Assembly: GCF_900112575.1 (NCBI RefSeq)
Contig: NZ_FOMH01000004.1
Span: 1-64,000, forward strand
Direction of reading: 5' to 3'
From: Flavobacterium phragmitis
Lineage (GTDB): Bacteria > Bacteroidota > Bacteroidia > Flavobacteriales > Flavobacteriaceae
DNA length: 64,000 nucleotides
The notes under the pieces were generated by a model. That model saw only the letters and a list, made by a program, of their open reading frames with translations, made no database searches and was not told the DNA's origin. Every line of letters begins with the position of its first letter. Position 1 is the first letter of the stretch. Below are positions 28,549 to 38,100 of this stretch, one piece after another. Made by a program: the position numbers and the translations under genes.

Positions 28549-29955
28549 TTACTTCAATCCGTTGACCGAAACATTAACCGTTCCGTTTATCTTTATAAAA
28601 GCGATTATTGCTTGATTTGTGAGTTGGATTTTGTCAAACTGAATATCTTCCATTTTTCCATTTACAAATACACCAGGCATCGGAGAATAATTTTTCAAAT
28701 AACCTGCCATGCTCTTTTTGCCTTCTTCTAAATTAGGCTGAATCGAATAACGACAGCTTTCTTCCATTTTTCTAAGAATGTATCCTTGTGCGAGCCAGTT
28801 TGCTGTACGCATCAATTTGCTTTTGGTGTCTAAAACATAGTCTAATTTCTCAAAGTAAATTTCTTTTGTTTGAGCATTGTATGATGGAAAACCATTCAAA
28901 TAAAGTGTTCCGTTAATATACCCTAAAACATCTAACGCAATAATCATTTTGCCCTCCTTATGCCAGATGGAAACATTTTTCACGGTTATTTTTTTGCTTC
29001 CCGAGCCAAATTCCTGTCCAGCAAAATTTTTGGTCATAATTTTCGAAGCATCAACATAACTTGAAATAGCAGCAATATTGGCTGAAATCTGATTCGGAAT
29101 TTTAGCAACTGGTTTTAATGCAATTTTGTTAGCGTTAAATTTTGATTCAGGTTGTTTGCCGACAATGGTTTCCATATTACATTTCATACCCATATCCAAT
29201 AAAAACGAATCATTTTTAAGTTTGGCATTTGTAGAGTAGATTTCGATAGGAACAATTCGAAGCCAGCTTTCATAAGTATCACTCATTTGAAATGGTGTAC
29301 ATATTTTTTCAACAGCTTGAAGAACATTTGGTTTAAAATCCATTGATTTCTCAATTGCTTCGTCTATTGTTTTTTCCAGTTTGCCTTTGAAAATAGAAAT
29401 AGCGGGGTTTATTAAATAAGTAATCGGCATATTTTTGCCAAAAACATTCATAGTCGGGCTTTCGCTCCAATCAATAGATTTGAATTCTGTTTTTGTAGTG
29501 AGTTTCCAGTTTGTTAAAGCAGTTTCACTGGATAATGTTATAATTCCGTTTAGATTAAATTCTCGAACATCATATAATTCTACACCCAGTTTTTTAGTGC
29601 CAATACGGTATTTGATATTCGCTTTAAGCGGTAAAATTGTTTTTATTCTTTTGTCTGGATTGGCTGGATCATTTTGGATTTTGATAGGTGCCTGTTTCCA
29701 GATTTTTATTTGAATATCGTCGTCTTCGATATTGTTGTCTTCGTAGATTAATCCGTTCAGCAGAGAATTTGTCTGGTTTTCAATATCACTTAATTTGATT
29801 GTAATGGGTAAGTTGATAAATGAAGGACTGCTGTCGTAAACTAAGGGGCTTGCATCGTCTGGTTCTGGTTTTAGAGTTTCTAATTTTTGAGCTGTAGAAC
29901 AGCCAGTTAGTACGGCAAGTACTGTAAATATTGAAATAATCGAAGTCAGCTTCAT
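28549..29955 (-). CDS. DUF4403 family lipoprotein
   Basis: 468 residues. Lipoprotein signal with lipobox LTGC (Cys at about residue 19, context VLAVLTGCSTAQK). The body fits DUF4403: FINLPITIKLSDIENQTNSLL near the start, IDEAIEKSMDFKPNVLQAVEKI in the middle, and LNGFPSYNAQTKEIYFEKLDYVLDT later. The family resembles lipid-binding tubular domains, and its role is not established. It is probably anchored in the outer membrane. Single gene transcribed leftward; no clear TAnnTTTG element is seen upstream in the 176-bp gap, which is AT-rich and otherwise featureless. Confidence 0.85.
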   Translation of the reverse strand: MKLTSIISIFTVLAVLTGCSTAQKLETLKPEPDDASPLVYDSSPSFINLPITIKLSDIENQTNSLLNGLIYEDNNIEDDDIQIKIWKQAPIKIQNDPANPDKRIKTILPLKANIKYRIGTKKLGVELYDVREFNLNGIITLSSETALTNWKLTTKTEFKSIDWSESPTMNVFGKNMPITYLINPAISIFKGKLEKTIDEAIEKSMDFKPNVLQAVEKICTPFQMSDTYESWLRIVPIEIYSTNAKLKNDSFLLDMGMKCNMETIVGKQPESKFNANKIALKPVAKIPNQISANIAAISSYVDASKIMTKNFAGQEFGSGSKKITVKNVSIWHKEGKMIIALDVLGYINGTLYLNGFPSYNAQTKEIYFEKLDYVLDTKSKLMRTANWLAQGYILRKMEESCRYSIQPNLEEGKKSMAGYLKNYSPMPGVFVNGKMEDIQFDKIQLTNQAIIAFIKINGTVNVSVNGLK

Positions 29956-30131
29956 TAAGGTAGGGTTTAAAAATGTAGTAAAAATACGAAAACAATCATA
30001 TTTTATTAAAAAAGTGTAACAATTGATACTGTTTGAAGTCTAATACAAAATAGGTAACAAAATTATTAACTTTTTATTATCATAAATTACTTAATAAAAA
30101 TGTTATTATTGTCTAAAAATTTAACAATACC

Positions 30132-30833
30132 ATGATCGAAATCAAAGATTTACACAAGTCCTACAAGATGGGAAGTTCGGAATTACACGTACTAAAAGGT
30201 ATTAATTTTAATATTGAAGAAGGTGAATTAGTTGCGATTATGGGATCATCTGGTTCTGGTAAATCCACACTTCTTAATATTTTAGGAATTCTAGATGAAG
30301 CCGATTCTGGAAGTTATATTTTGGATAAAACTCCAATCAAAAAATTAAATGAAACTCTTGCTTCAAAATATCGTAACAAATTCTTAGGCTTTGTTTTTCA
30401 GTCTTTTAATTTGATCAATTACAAAACGGCGCTTGATAATGTTGCCATGCCCTTATATTATCAGGGAGTTAAAAGAAAAGAACGCTATGATATTGCGATG
30501 AAGTACTTGGAAAAAGTAGGGTTGGGGTCTCATTCTCACCACTTGCCAAATGAACTTTCTGGCGGACAGAAACAACGTGTGGCTATCGCAAGAGCATTAG
30601 CTTCAAACCCAAAAGTTTTATTGGCCGATGAGCCTACAGGAGCATTGGATACTAAAACTTCTTATGAAGTAATGGAATTGATTCAAGGGATTAATGATGA
30701 AGGTAAAACAATTTTGATTGTTACCCACGAACCTGATATTGCTGCAATGTGCAAAAGAAACGTAGTCCTAAAAGATGGATTAATTATCGATGATAAAAGA
30801 GTAGAACAAGTTAGAGCTTCGTCTTATGTTTAA
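30132..30833 (+). CDS. MacB/LolD-type ABC transporter ATPase
   Basis: 233 residues, complete. Walker A at 38-46 (GSSGSGKST), Q-loop Q90, signature LSGGQ at 142-146, Walker B LLADEP at 163-168, and switch H199 (IVTHEPD). This belongs to the MacB/LolD/FtsE branch that works with FtsX-like permeases by mechanotransmission. It is the first gene of an apparent six-gene efflux operon and overlaps the next gene by 8 bp. A weak promoter match (TATTATTG, 30105-30112) lies 20 bp upstream. Confidence 0.95.
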   Translation: MIEIKDLHKSYKMGSSELHVLKGINFNIEEGELVAIMGSSGSGKSTLLNILGILDEADSGSYILDKTPIKKLNETLASKYRNKFLGFVFQSFNLINYKTALDNVAMPLYYQGVKRKERYDIAMKYLEKVGLGSHSHHLPNELSGGQKQRVAIARALASNPKVLLADEPTGALDTKTSYEVMELIQGINDEGKTILIVTHEPDIAAMCKRNVVLKDGLIIDDKRVEQVRASSYV

Positions 30834-32070
30834 TATTGAACGCTGGCAGGAAATATTTGAAGCCATTTCGAAAAACCGTTTGAGAACATTCTTGACAGGA
30901 ATTTCGGTAGCTTCGGGAATTTTCATTTTGGTCATTTTACTTGGTGCAGGTAAAGGACTTCAAAATGGAATTGAAAAACAATTTGAACGTGATGCAGCAG
31001 GAATTATTGAAGTTTGGTCTGGAACAACTACAAAAGAGTTTAAAGGACTAAACCCAGGAAGACGCGTTCAATTTAGAAATAGCGATTATAACCAATCGGT
31101 TCAAAAATTTGAAGATAAATTGGACTTACGTGCTTCAACCAATAATTATTGGGGTCAGTCTTTTGCGTATGGAAAAGAATCTGGAAATTATCAGTTTCGA
31201 GGTGTTGATCCAGATTACGGTGGTATAGAAAACCTTACGATTGTTCAAGGACGTTATATAAATGCTAAAGATCTTGAAAGTAATGCAAAAGTGGCTGTTA
31301 TTGGAATGAAATTGAAACAGGATCTTCTTAAAGACAAAGAGGCGATTGGAGAGGAAATCTTAATTAACAATATCAGTTTTAAAGTAGTTGGGGTTTTTAC
31401 AGACCCTGGAGGAGAAAGAGAAGAAACTCGTGCTTATCTTCCTTTAACTACTGTACAAAAGACATTTGGCGGAGGAGATAAAATCAGTAATTTGTTTTTT
31501 ACACTAAAAAAGACAGATAATTATGATGAGGCTTTGGCGCAATCTGAAAAATTTACGCAGGATTTAAAAGACCTGTTAAAGAGTAAAAACATGGTTGCAC
31601 CTGAAGATGATAGCGGTGTGGGAGTATATAATTCGGTTAAAGATGCCAAGCAGTTTTATGATCTGAATTTATATATTAGACTTTTTTTCTGGTGGGTTGG
31701 TATTTGTACAATCATAGCTGGAGTAGTTGGAGTAAGTAATATTATGCTTATTATAGTGAAAGAAAGAACAAAAGAAATTGGAATTAGAAAAGCACTTGGG
31801 GCATCACCATTTTCAATTATTTCTATGATTCTTCATGAATCAATATTTATTACGACTATTGCAGGTTTTGTTGGATTATTGGCAAGTCTTCTTTTATTGG
31901 AGTTTGTTGGTCCAATGGTTCAGAGTGAATTTTTTAGAAACCCGGAAGTAGATTTTGGCGTAGCGTTGACAACCTTAATTTTGCTTGTATTCGCTGGTGC
32001 AATGGCAGGTTTTTTTCCTGCATATAGAGCCGCTAAAATCAAACCTATTGTAGCACTTAGAGACGAATAA
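30826..32070 (+). CDS. MacB-like ABC transporter permease (first)
   Basis: 414 residues. One N-terminal membrane helix (FLTGISVASGIFILVILLGA), a large periplasmic MacB-type domain to about residue 280, then three C-terminal helices of the FtsX domain (IRLFFWWVGICTIIAGVVGVSNIMLIIV, LHESIFITTIAGFVGLLASLLLL, ALTTLILLVFAGAMAGFFPAYRAAKI). The VKERTKEIGIRKALGASP motif is diagnostic for MacB/LolC permeases. It probably forms a heterodimer with the next permease. Substrate unknown; macrolides, peptides, siderophores or lipoproteins are all possible for this family. Confidence 0.93.
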   Translation: MFNIERWQEIFEAISKNRLRTFLTGISVASGIFILVILLGAGKGLQNGIEKQFERDAAGIIEVWSGTTTKEFKGLNPGRRVQFRNSDYNQSVQKFEDKLDLRASTNNYWGQSFAYGKESGNYQFRGVDPDYGGIENLTIVQGRYINAKDLESNAKVAVIGMKLKQDLLKDKEAIGEEILINNISFKVVGVFTDPGGEREETRAYLPLTTVQKTFGGGDKISNLFFTLKKTDNYDEALAQSEKFTQDLKDLLKSKNMVAPEDDSGVGVYNSVKDAKQFYDLNLYIRLFFWWVGICTIIAGVVGVSNIMLIIVKERTKEIGIRKALGASPFSIISMILHESIFITTIAGFVGLLASLLLLEFVGPMVQSEFFRNPEVDFGVALTTLILLVFAGAMAGFFPAYRAAKIKPIVALRDE

Positions 32071-32072
32071 TT

Positions 32073-33338
32073 ATGTTTAGTAGAGATAATTGGGACGAGA
32101 TTTTACAGGCTTTGACAGCCAATGTGTTCAGAACTGTTCTGACCGCTTTTGGTGTGTTTTGGGGAATATTTATTTTGGTCATATTGCTGGCTGCAGGTAA
32201 TGGACTAGAAAACGGTGTTAAGAAAGGTTTTGACGGAATTGCAACAAATACGATGTTTATGTGGAGCCAGAGTACATCTAAAGCGTACAAAGGACTGCCA
32301 AAAATACGTCGTTATGATTTTAGAAACAGCGACGTTGCAGCTTTAAGACAAGCAATACCAGATTTATTGTATGTTTCTCCGAGAAACCAGCTGGGAGATT
32401 TTAACGGAACTAATAATGTGGTCAGAGGAACAAAAAACTCGGCTTTTACAATTTATGGAGATTATCCTGAATTGATAAAACAACAGCCAATGGATATTAT
32501 TAAAGGCCGTTTTGTAAACCAGCAGGATATTAATGAAAGAAGAAAAGTAGCTGTTATTGGAAAAGGGGTTATTAGTGAACTTTATGGTAAAGAAGAAGAG
32601 TCTGTAGGCACCTACATAAAAATAAACGGAATAAATTTCATGGTTGTTGGAGTTTATGCTTCTAAACAACAGGGAGGAAATGCAGAACAGGAACAGAAAA
32701 ATATTTTTATCCCTTTTACTACTTTTCAACAAGCATTTAATTATGGGGATAAAGTAGGCTGGATGGCGCTCACAGCAAAAGATGAAGCGTCGATTACGGA
32801 GTTGAAGCCTAAAATTTTAGAAATAATCAAAGCGTTACATTCTGTGAATCCAACAGATGAGAGAGCAGTTGGAAATTTCGATTTATATGAGCAGTTTAAT
32901 AAAGTACAGAGCTTATTCAATATCCTAAAAGTAATTGCTTATTTTGTAGGAACATTGGTACTTATTTCTGGAGTAATCGGAATTTCTAATATTATGCTTA
33001 TTGTGGTTAAAGAACGTACAAAAGAGATTGGAATCAGAAGAGCTTTAGGGGCAACACCAAGTGCTATTAGAAGTCAGATATTAACAGAGTCTATATTTTT
33101 AACGATTATTTCAGGGATGCTTGGAATTGCTGTGGCAACCGGAATTATTGCACTATTAAACATGGCACTCGATTCGATGCCTCCTGGTGGAAATACAATG
33201 TTTGCAAATCCAAGTGTAGATTTGCGTGTCGTATTTGTAGCATTATTAATATTGGTGGGGTCTGGATTGCTTGCAGGTTTTATTCCGGCACAGACAGCAA
33301 TCAACGTGAAACCAGTAGATGCATTAAGAACAGAATAA
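32073..33338 (+). CDS. MacB-like ABC transporter permease (second)
   Basis: 421 residues, same architecture as the preceding permease: N-terminal helix (TAFGVFWGIFILVILLAAG), periplasmic domain, and FtsX-like C-terminus (NIMLIVVKERTKEIGIRRALGATPSAI). It starts 2 bp after the previous stop. The two are clearly paralogous but diverged in the periplasmic domain, consistent with a heterodimeric transporter served by the single ATPase upstream. Confidence 0.93.
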   Translation: MFSRDNWDEILQALTANVFRTVLTAFGVFWGIFILVILLAAGNGLENGVKKGFDGIATNTMFMWSQSTSKAYKGLPKIRRYDFRNSDVAALRQAIPDLLYVSPRNQLGDFNGTNNVVRGTKNSAFTIYGDYPELIKQQPMDIIKGRFVNQQDINERRKVAVIGKGVISELYGKEEESVGTYIKINGINFMVVGVYASKQQGGNAEQEQKNIFIPFTTFQQAFNYGDKVGWMALTAKDEASITELKPKILEIIKALHSVNPTDERAVGNFDLYEQFNKVQSLFNILKVIAYFVGTLVLISGVIGISNIMLIVVKERTKEIGIRRALGATPSAIRSQILTESIFLTIISGMLGIAVATGIIALLNMALDSMPPGGNTMFANPSVDLRVVFVALLILVGSGLLAGFIPAQTAINVKPVDALRTE

Positions 33339-33375
33339 ATTATCAATCAAAATAAATCGATTAAACCAAAAACAA

Positions 33376-34491
33376 ATGAAAAAAGGAGTAACCGTAACCA
33401 TTTTAATATTTATTGCGATCATTTTCTTTGGCGCATTATATTATTTGTACGCTAAAAATCAAGAATCGCCAATTGTATTTAAAACGGAAAAACCAGAAAC
33501 GAAAACAATTGTAAAAAATACAATTGCGACCGGTAATATTCAGCCTGATGAAGAGGTCTTAATCAAACCAAATATTTCAGGTATTATTGAAGAAGTGTAT
33601 ATCAAAGCGGGTGAAAAAATCAAAGCAGGAGATATGATTGCTAAAATCCGAGTGGTGGCAAACGTTTCAAATGTAAGTAGTACCCAAAATCAAGTTCAGA
33701 CTGCTAAAATTGCTTTGGATAACCAAGAAAGGTTATACAAAAGACAAAAAACATTGTTCGAAAAAGATGTAATTTCTGCAAATGATTTTGATGCTGCGCA
33801 AGTGGCATACAATCAGGCAAAACAGACTTATCTTGCCGCTAAACAAAGTTTAGATATTGTAAAAACAGGAACGACAGCTTCTTTTGGAAGTTATGCCAAT
33901 ACTTTAATTCGTTCTACTGTAAACGGAATGGTTCTAGATGTTCCTGTAAAAGTGGGTAACCAAGTAATTGAAAGTAATAATTTTAATGAAGGAACAACAA
34001 TTGCCAGCGTTGCCGATGTTGGAAGAATGATTTTTATTGGAAAAATTGATGAATCTGAAGTAGGGAAAATCAAAGAAAAAATGCCTATCGAGATTACAAT
34101 TGGTGCTATCGAAAACAAAAAATTCGACGCTGTTTTGAATTATATTGCGCCAAAAGGAGTGACAGAAAATGGAGCAATCCAGTTTGAGATTAAAGCTCAA
34201 ATGGTAAACAGAGACGATACTTTTATTCGCGCAGGTTTAAGTGCTAACGCTTCGATTATTTTGGAAAAAGCAGAGAAAGTAATGGCGATAAAAGAATCTT
34301 TGGTTCAATTTGACAAAAAAACACAAAAACCTTATGTTGAGATAGAAACTACTCCACAAAAATTCCAAAGAAGAGATTTAGTCCTTGGAGTGAGTGATGG
34401 AATCTATGTTCAAATTAAAAGCGGTTTGAAGGCTACGGATAAGATAAAAATCTGGAATCAAGGCTTGATAAATGAAGGTGAAAAAAAATAA
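33376..34491 (+). CDS. HlyD/MacA-type efflux periplasmic adaptor (first)
   Basis: 371 residues. N-terminal membrane anchor (VTILIFIAIIFFGALYYLYA), barrel-sandwich half-motifs (TGNIQPDEEVLIKPNISGIIEEVYIKAGEKIKAGD), a helical hairpin about 100-160 (KIALDNQERLYKRQKTLFEKDVISANDFDAA), then beta-barrel and membrane-proximal domains. It links the MacB-type permeases to a TolC channel across the periplasm. It lies 37 bp after the second permease, in the same operon. Confidence 0.93.
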   Translation: MKKGVTVTILIFIAIIFFGALYYLYAKNQESPIVFKTEKPETKTIVKNTIATGNIQPDEEVLIKPNISGIIEEVYIKAGEKIKAGDMIAKIRVVANVSNVSSTQNQVQTAKIALDNQERLYKRQKTLFEKDVISANDFDAAQVAYNQAKQTYLAAKQSLDIVKTGTTASFGSYANTLIRSTVNGMVLDVPVKVGNQVIESNNFNEGTTIASVADVGRMIFIGKIDESEVGKIKEKMPIEITIGAIENKKFDAVLNYIAPKGVTENGAIQFEIKAQMVNRDDTFIRAGLSANASIILEKAEKVMAIKESLVQFDKKTQKPYVEIETTPQKFQRRDLVLGVSDGIYVQIKSGLKATDKIKIWNQGLINEGEKK

Positions 34492-34534
34492 TTTAATTTG
34501 AAGGTTTAGGGATTTTTTTGGTTTTAAAAAATGT

Positions 34535-34542
34535 TAAATTTG
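34535..34542 (+). promoter_or_regulatory. -7 element before the tolC-like gene
   Basis: TAAATTTG, 35 bp before the ATG at 34578, in an 86-bp gap within the efflux operon; candidate secondary promoter for the channel and second adaptor. Confidence 0.45.
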
Positions 34543-34577
34543 CGTAGTTCGGTTTACTGCGCTTTCATCAAAAGTAT

Positions 34578-36029
34578 ATGAAAATAAATAAATATAATAG
34601 TCTCGTTTTTGCAATGTTATTCGGTTTTGGACTAACTGGGCAAGCGCAATCAAAACAATGGACACTTGAAGAATGTGTGAGATACGCATTAGAAAATAAT
34701 ATTACAATCAAATTGACGGAGTTAGATTTAAAATCTGCTGCAATTGATAAAAAAGGAGCTATTGGTAATTATCTTCCATCTGTAAATGCAAATGCATCAC
34801 ACTCATGGAATATTGGTTTGAACCAGAATATTACAACTGGTTTACTTGAAAATCAAACGACGCAATATTCATCTGTAGGAGCATCAGTTGGAGTAGATAT
34901 TTATAAAGGACTTCAAAATCAAAACAATTTAAGAAGAGCCAATCTTTCTATTGTTGCTTCAAAATATCAACTATTAAAAATGCAGGAAGACATTTCTTTA
35001 AATGTTGCCAGTGCATTTTTACAGATTTTGTCTAATAAAGAAGATTTAAAAGTCAAAAAAGAGCAATTAGCCATTGATGAAAAACGTTTTGCGCGTTCTG
35101 AAGAAATGGTAAATGCAGGAACAATTCCGCGTGGAGATTTGTTCGATTTAAAAGCGACTGTTGCCACAGACAAACAAAATATTGCAGTTTCTGAGAATAA
35201 TTTATTGATTTCGAGATTAAGTTTAGCACAGCTTTTACAATTAAAAGAATTTGCAGATTTTGATGTTGTGGATAATAACAATCTGGCAGACGAAAATAAT
35301 ATTCTAGCACAATCACCTATTGAGATTTATAACAAAGCAAAAGATATAAGAACAGAATTAAAGCTGGCTCAGACTAATCTTGAAATTGCAGAGAAAAATG
35401 TTGCAATAGCAAAAGGAGCGTATCAGCCAACATTAAGTGCTTTCTACAATTTTAATACAAGAGCAAGTTATTCTGATATTATTACTGGTTCAACTCCTAA
35501 TACGACAAACCCAACATCCCAGATTGGATATGTTCAAGGAACCAATCAAGCGGTTTTGCAAAACAATTTTTCTCCTGTTTTAGGCAGTGCAGCACCTATT
35601 TTAGATCAATTTAAAGATAATAAAGGGCAGTCTTTTGGATTGCAGCTTTCTGTTCCTATTTTTAATGGCTTTTCTGCAAGAAATAATGTAGAAAGAAATA
35701 AAGTAAGTTTAGAGAAATCTAAAATAGATTTAGAGCAAAAAAGTTTAGATTTGCAACGTAACGTTTATACCGCTTTTACAGATGCTAAAGCTGCTTTAAA
35801 TACTTATGAAGCATCTACTGTAACTCTAGAAGCAAGACAACAGGCTTATAATTTTGCCAAAGAAAAATATGAAGTTGGCTTGATGAATGCATTTGATTTC
35901 ACCCAAGCGCAGACATTATTGACTACAGCGCAGTCTAATGTTATTACAACAAAATACGATTACATGTTTAAAATTAAAATACTTGAATTTTATTTCGGAA
36001 TTCCAATCGTTCCAATTATTACAAAATAA
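34578..36029 (+). CDS. TolC-family outer-membrane efflux protein
   Basis: 483 residues. Signal peptide ending GQAQ, followed by WTLEECVRYALENNITIKL, the typical N-terminal motif of Bacteroidota TolC/OEP proteins. Two OEP repeats follow with long coiled-coil helices (about 55-240 and 310-470) and the VGLMNAFDFTQAQTLL segment near the end. It forms the outer-membrane channel for the ABC efflux system encoded around it. It sits between two adaptor genes and starts only 6 bp before the second one ends the gap. Confidence 0.94.
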   Translation: MKINKYNSLVFAMLFGFGLTGQAQSKQWTLEECVRYALENNITIKLTELDLKSAAIDKKGAIGNYLPSVNANASHSWNIGLNQNITTGLLENQTTQYSSVGASVGVDIYKGLQNQNNLRRANLSIVASKYQLLKMQEDISLNVASAFLQILSNKEDLKVKKEQLAIDEKRFARSEEMVNAGTIPRGDLFDLKATVATDKQNIAVSENNLLISRLSLAQLLQLKEFADFDVVDNNNLADENNILAQSPIEIYNKAKDIRTELKLAQTNLEIAEKNVAIAKGAYQPTLSAFYNFNTRASYSDIITGSTPNTTNPTSQIGYVQGTNQAVLQNNFSPVLGSAAPILDQFKDNKGQSFGLQLSVPIFNGFSARNNVERNKVSLEKSKIDLEQKSLDLQRNVYTAFTDAKAALNTYEASTVTLEARQQAYNFAKEKYEVGLMNAFDFTQAQTLLTTAQSNVITTKYDYMFKIKILEFYFGIPIVPIITK

Positions 36030-36035
36030 TTCATT

Positions 36036-37325
36036 ATGAAGAAAAAAACAGTTTATTTCTTATTAGGGGGAGCAGTAATACTTATTGTAGCTTTAATTGG
36101 TCTTTCAAAGGCTGGAGTAATAGGGAATAAAGATGAAGGAAAAGAAGTGGAAACCGCAAAAGTAACAGCTTCAACAATTGTTGAAACAGTTTCTGCAACA
36201 GGTAAAATTCAGCCGGAAATAGAAGTTAAAATTGCCTCAATGGTTTCGGGTGAGATTATTTCGCTAAATGTAAAAGAAGGCCAAGTAGTAAAAAAAGGCG
36301 ATTTATTAGTAAAAATAAATCCTGATTTATATACTTCTGGATTAGAAAGATCTGTTGCAAATTTAGCTGGAACAAAAGCAAGTTTAACACAATCTGATGC
36401 TAGTTATAAAGAGGCAAAATTAAATTATGACCGTAATAAAACTTTGTACGATAAAGGAGTTATTTCAAAATCAGATTGGGATAAAGCAGTTTCAACTTAT
36501 GAAGTTGCAAAAGCTACAAAACAAAGTGCTTATTATAATGTTCAAAGTGCTTCGGCTTCGGTTACTGAAGCTAAAGACAATTTAGGACGTACCACAATAT
36601 ATTCTCCAGCAGATGGAACAATTTCTGTTCTGAATGTAGAACTAGGAGAAAGGGTTTTGGGAACACAGCAAATGGCTGGTACCGAACTTTTGCGTGTAGC
36701 CAATCTTAACAATATGGAAGTTGAAGTTGATGTGAATGAAAATGATATTGTTAAAATTAAAATTGGTGACGAAGCAAACGTAGAAGTGGATGCTTATCTG
36801 AAAAAGAAATTTAAAGGAGTTGTAACCAGTATTTCAAATTCTGCAAGTACAACTCTAACATCAGATCAAGTAACCAACTTTAAGGTTAAAGTTCGTATTT
36901 TAAAAGAATCGTATTTGGATTTATTGGAAGGAAAACCAAGTGCGTATTCTCCGTTTAGACCTGGAATGACTGCCACTGTAGATATTATTACTACTACTAA
37001 AACAAATGTATTGGCAGTGCCAATTAGTTCTGTTGTGGTAAAATCGGATACTACGGCGGTAAAAGAATTTAAAGTGGAAGATCCTAACGAGAAAAAAGCA
37101 ACTCCAAAAAGTGATAAAAAATTCGAATGTGTTTTTGTAAAAGTTGGAGACAAAGCTAAAATCAGAGTGATTAAAACTGGAATTCAGGACGATACCAATA
37201 TTGAAGTAATGTCCGGTCTAAAACCCGGAGACGTGGTAATTACTGGACCTTATACAACAGTTTCTAAAGAACTTAATTCTGGGGATAAAGTAAAGCTTAA
37301 AAAAGCGGAAGCTCCTAAGAAATAA
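36036..37325 (+). CDS. HlyD/MacA-type efflux periplasmic adaptor (second)
   Basis: 429 residues. N-terminal membrane helix (VYFLLGGAVILIVALIGLS), lipoyl-like halves (VSATGKIQPEIEVKIASMVSGEIISLNVKEGQVVKKGD), a long helical hairpin about 105-190, and a C-terminal lysine-rich tail. Longer than the first adaptor by a roughly 40-residue insert near 345-370 (KEFKVEDPNEKKATPKSDKK). It is 6 bp downstream of the TolC gene. Two adaptors for one ATPase and one channel imply either alternative complexes or a hetero-oligomeric adaptor ring. Confidence 0.93.
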   Translation: MKKKTVYFLLGGAVILIVALIGLSKAGVIGNKDEGKEVETAKVTASTIVETVSATGKIQPEIEVKIASMVSGEIISLNVKEGQVVKKGDLLVKINPDLYTSGLERSVANLAGTKASLTQSDASYKEAKLNYDRNKTLYDKGVISKSDWDKAVSTYEVAKATKQSAYYNVQSASASVTEAKDNLGRTTIYSPADGTISVLNVELGERVLGTQQMAGTELLRVANLNNMEVEVDVNENDIVKIKIGDEANVEVDAYLKKKFKGVVTSISNSASTTLTSDQVTNFKVKVRILKESYLDLLEGKPSAYSPFRPGMTATVDIITTTKTNVLAVPISSVVVKSDTTAVKEFKVEDPNEKKATPKSDKKFECVFVKVGDKAKIRVIKTGIQDDTNIEVMSGLKPGDVVITGPYTTVSKELNSGDKVKLKKAEAPKK

Positions 37326-37340
37326 TATATTTTATAGGTG

Positions 37341-37392
37341 TCAGGCTGAGCGAAGTCGAAGCCTTTTCTAGCTTCTACTTCGCTTATTCTGA
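37341..37392. repeat. REP-like intergenic hairpin (CTGAGCGAAGTCGAAG type)
   Basis: AGCGAAGTCGAAGC pairs with GCTTCTACTTCGCT (one mismatch, 8-nt loop), extended by TCAG/CTGA at the ends. There is no T-tract. The core CTGAGCGAAGTCGAAG is, to my knowledge, a dispersed intergenic motif in many Bacteroidota genomes. It lies between the efflux operon and tsaB and may also protect or end the upstream message. Confidence 0.75.
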
Positions 37393-37423
37393 TATTAATA
37401 ACTAATAATTAAAATTAAATATT

Positions 37424-38098
37424 TTGTCTTTTATTCTCAACATCGAAACGGCTACTAAAAATTGTTCAGTATCTGTCGCAAAAGATGGTAAAACCATTTT
37501 TTGCAGTGAACTTGCAGAGGAAGGATATTCACATGCCGAAAAACTTCATGTTTTTATTGAAGAGGTAATCGCAAAAGCAGGTATTTCTGTTCAAGATTTA
37601 AATGCGATTGCAGTAAGCCAAGGACCAGGATCGTATACTGGTTTAAGAATTGGTGTTTCGGCGGCAAAAGGGTTGTGTTATGCTTTAAACATCCCATTGA
37701 TAGCGGTTGATACGCTTCAGACTTTGGCTTCTCAAGCAGGCGTTACAGATGGAAAAATTGTTCCAATGTTAGACGCACGCCGAATGGAAGTGTACAGCGA
37801 AGTTTTTAATACAGACTTAACTGTTGAAAGAGCGATTAAAGCTGAAATTATAGACGAAAATTCATTTCAAGAATATACAGACAAGCTTTACTTTGTAGGT
37901 GATTGTGCCGAAAAATGTAAAGCCGTTTTAACTAAAGAAAACTTTGTGTTTATAGAGGAAGTAAAATATCCTTCAGCACAAGCGATGAGTAAAATTAGTT
38001 TTGATAAGTATCAAAAAAGCGACACTGTAGATGTCGCTTATTTTGAACCTTATTATTTAAAAGATTTTATGATTACTGCTCCTTCTAAAAAAGAGTAA
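37424..38098 (+). CDS. tsaB: tRNA threonylcarbamoyladenosine biosynthesis protein TsaB
   Basis: 224 residues from TTG at 37424 (SFILNIETATKNCSVSVA); no ATG is available upstream or nearby. Contains the TsaB features HAEKLHVFIEEV, AVSQGPGSYTGLRIGVSAAKGL and the VPMLDARRMEVYSE segment. TsaB is the inactive ASKHA partner that activates TsaD in making the t6A37 modification of tRNAs reading ANN codons. It converges on the mscS gene with only 2 bp between stop codons and no terminator in the gap. Confidence 0.93.
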   Translation: MSFILNIETATKNCSVSVAKDGKTIFCSELAEEGYSHAEKLHVFIEEVIAKAGISVQDLNAIAVSQGPGSYTGLRIGVSAAKGLCYALNIPLIAVDTLQTLASQAGVTDGKIVPMLDARRMEVYSEVFNTDLTVERAIKAEIIDENSFQEYTDKLYFVGDCAEKCKAVLTKENFVFIEEVKYPSAQAMSKISFDKYQKSDTVDVAYFEPYYLKDFMITAPSKKE

Positions 38099-38100
38099 TA

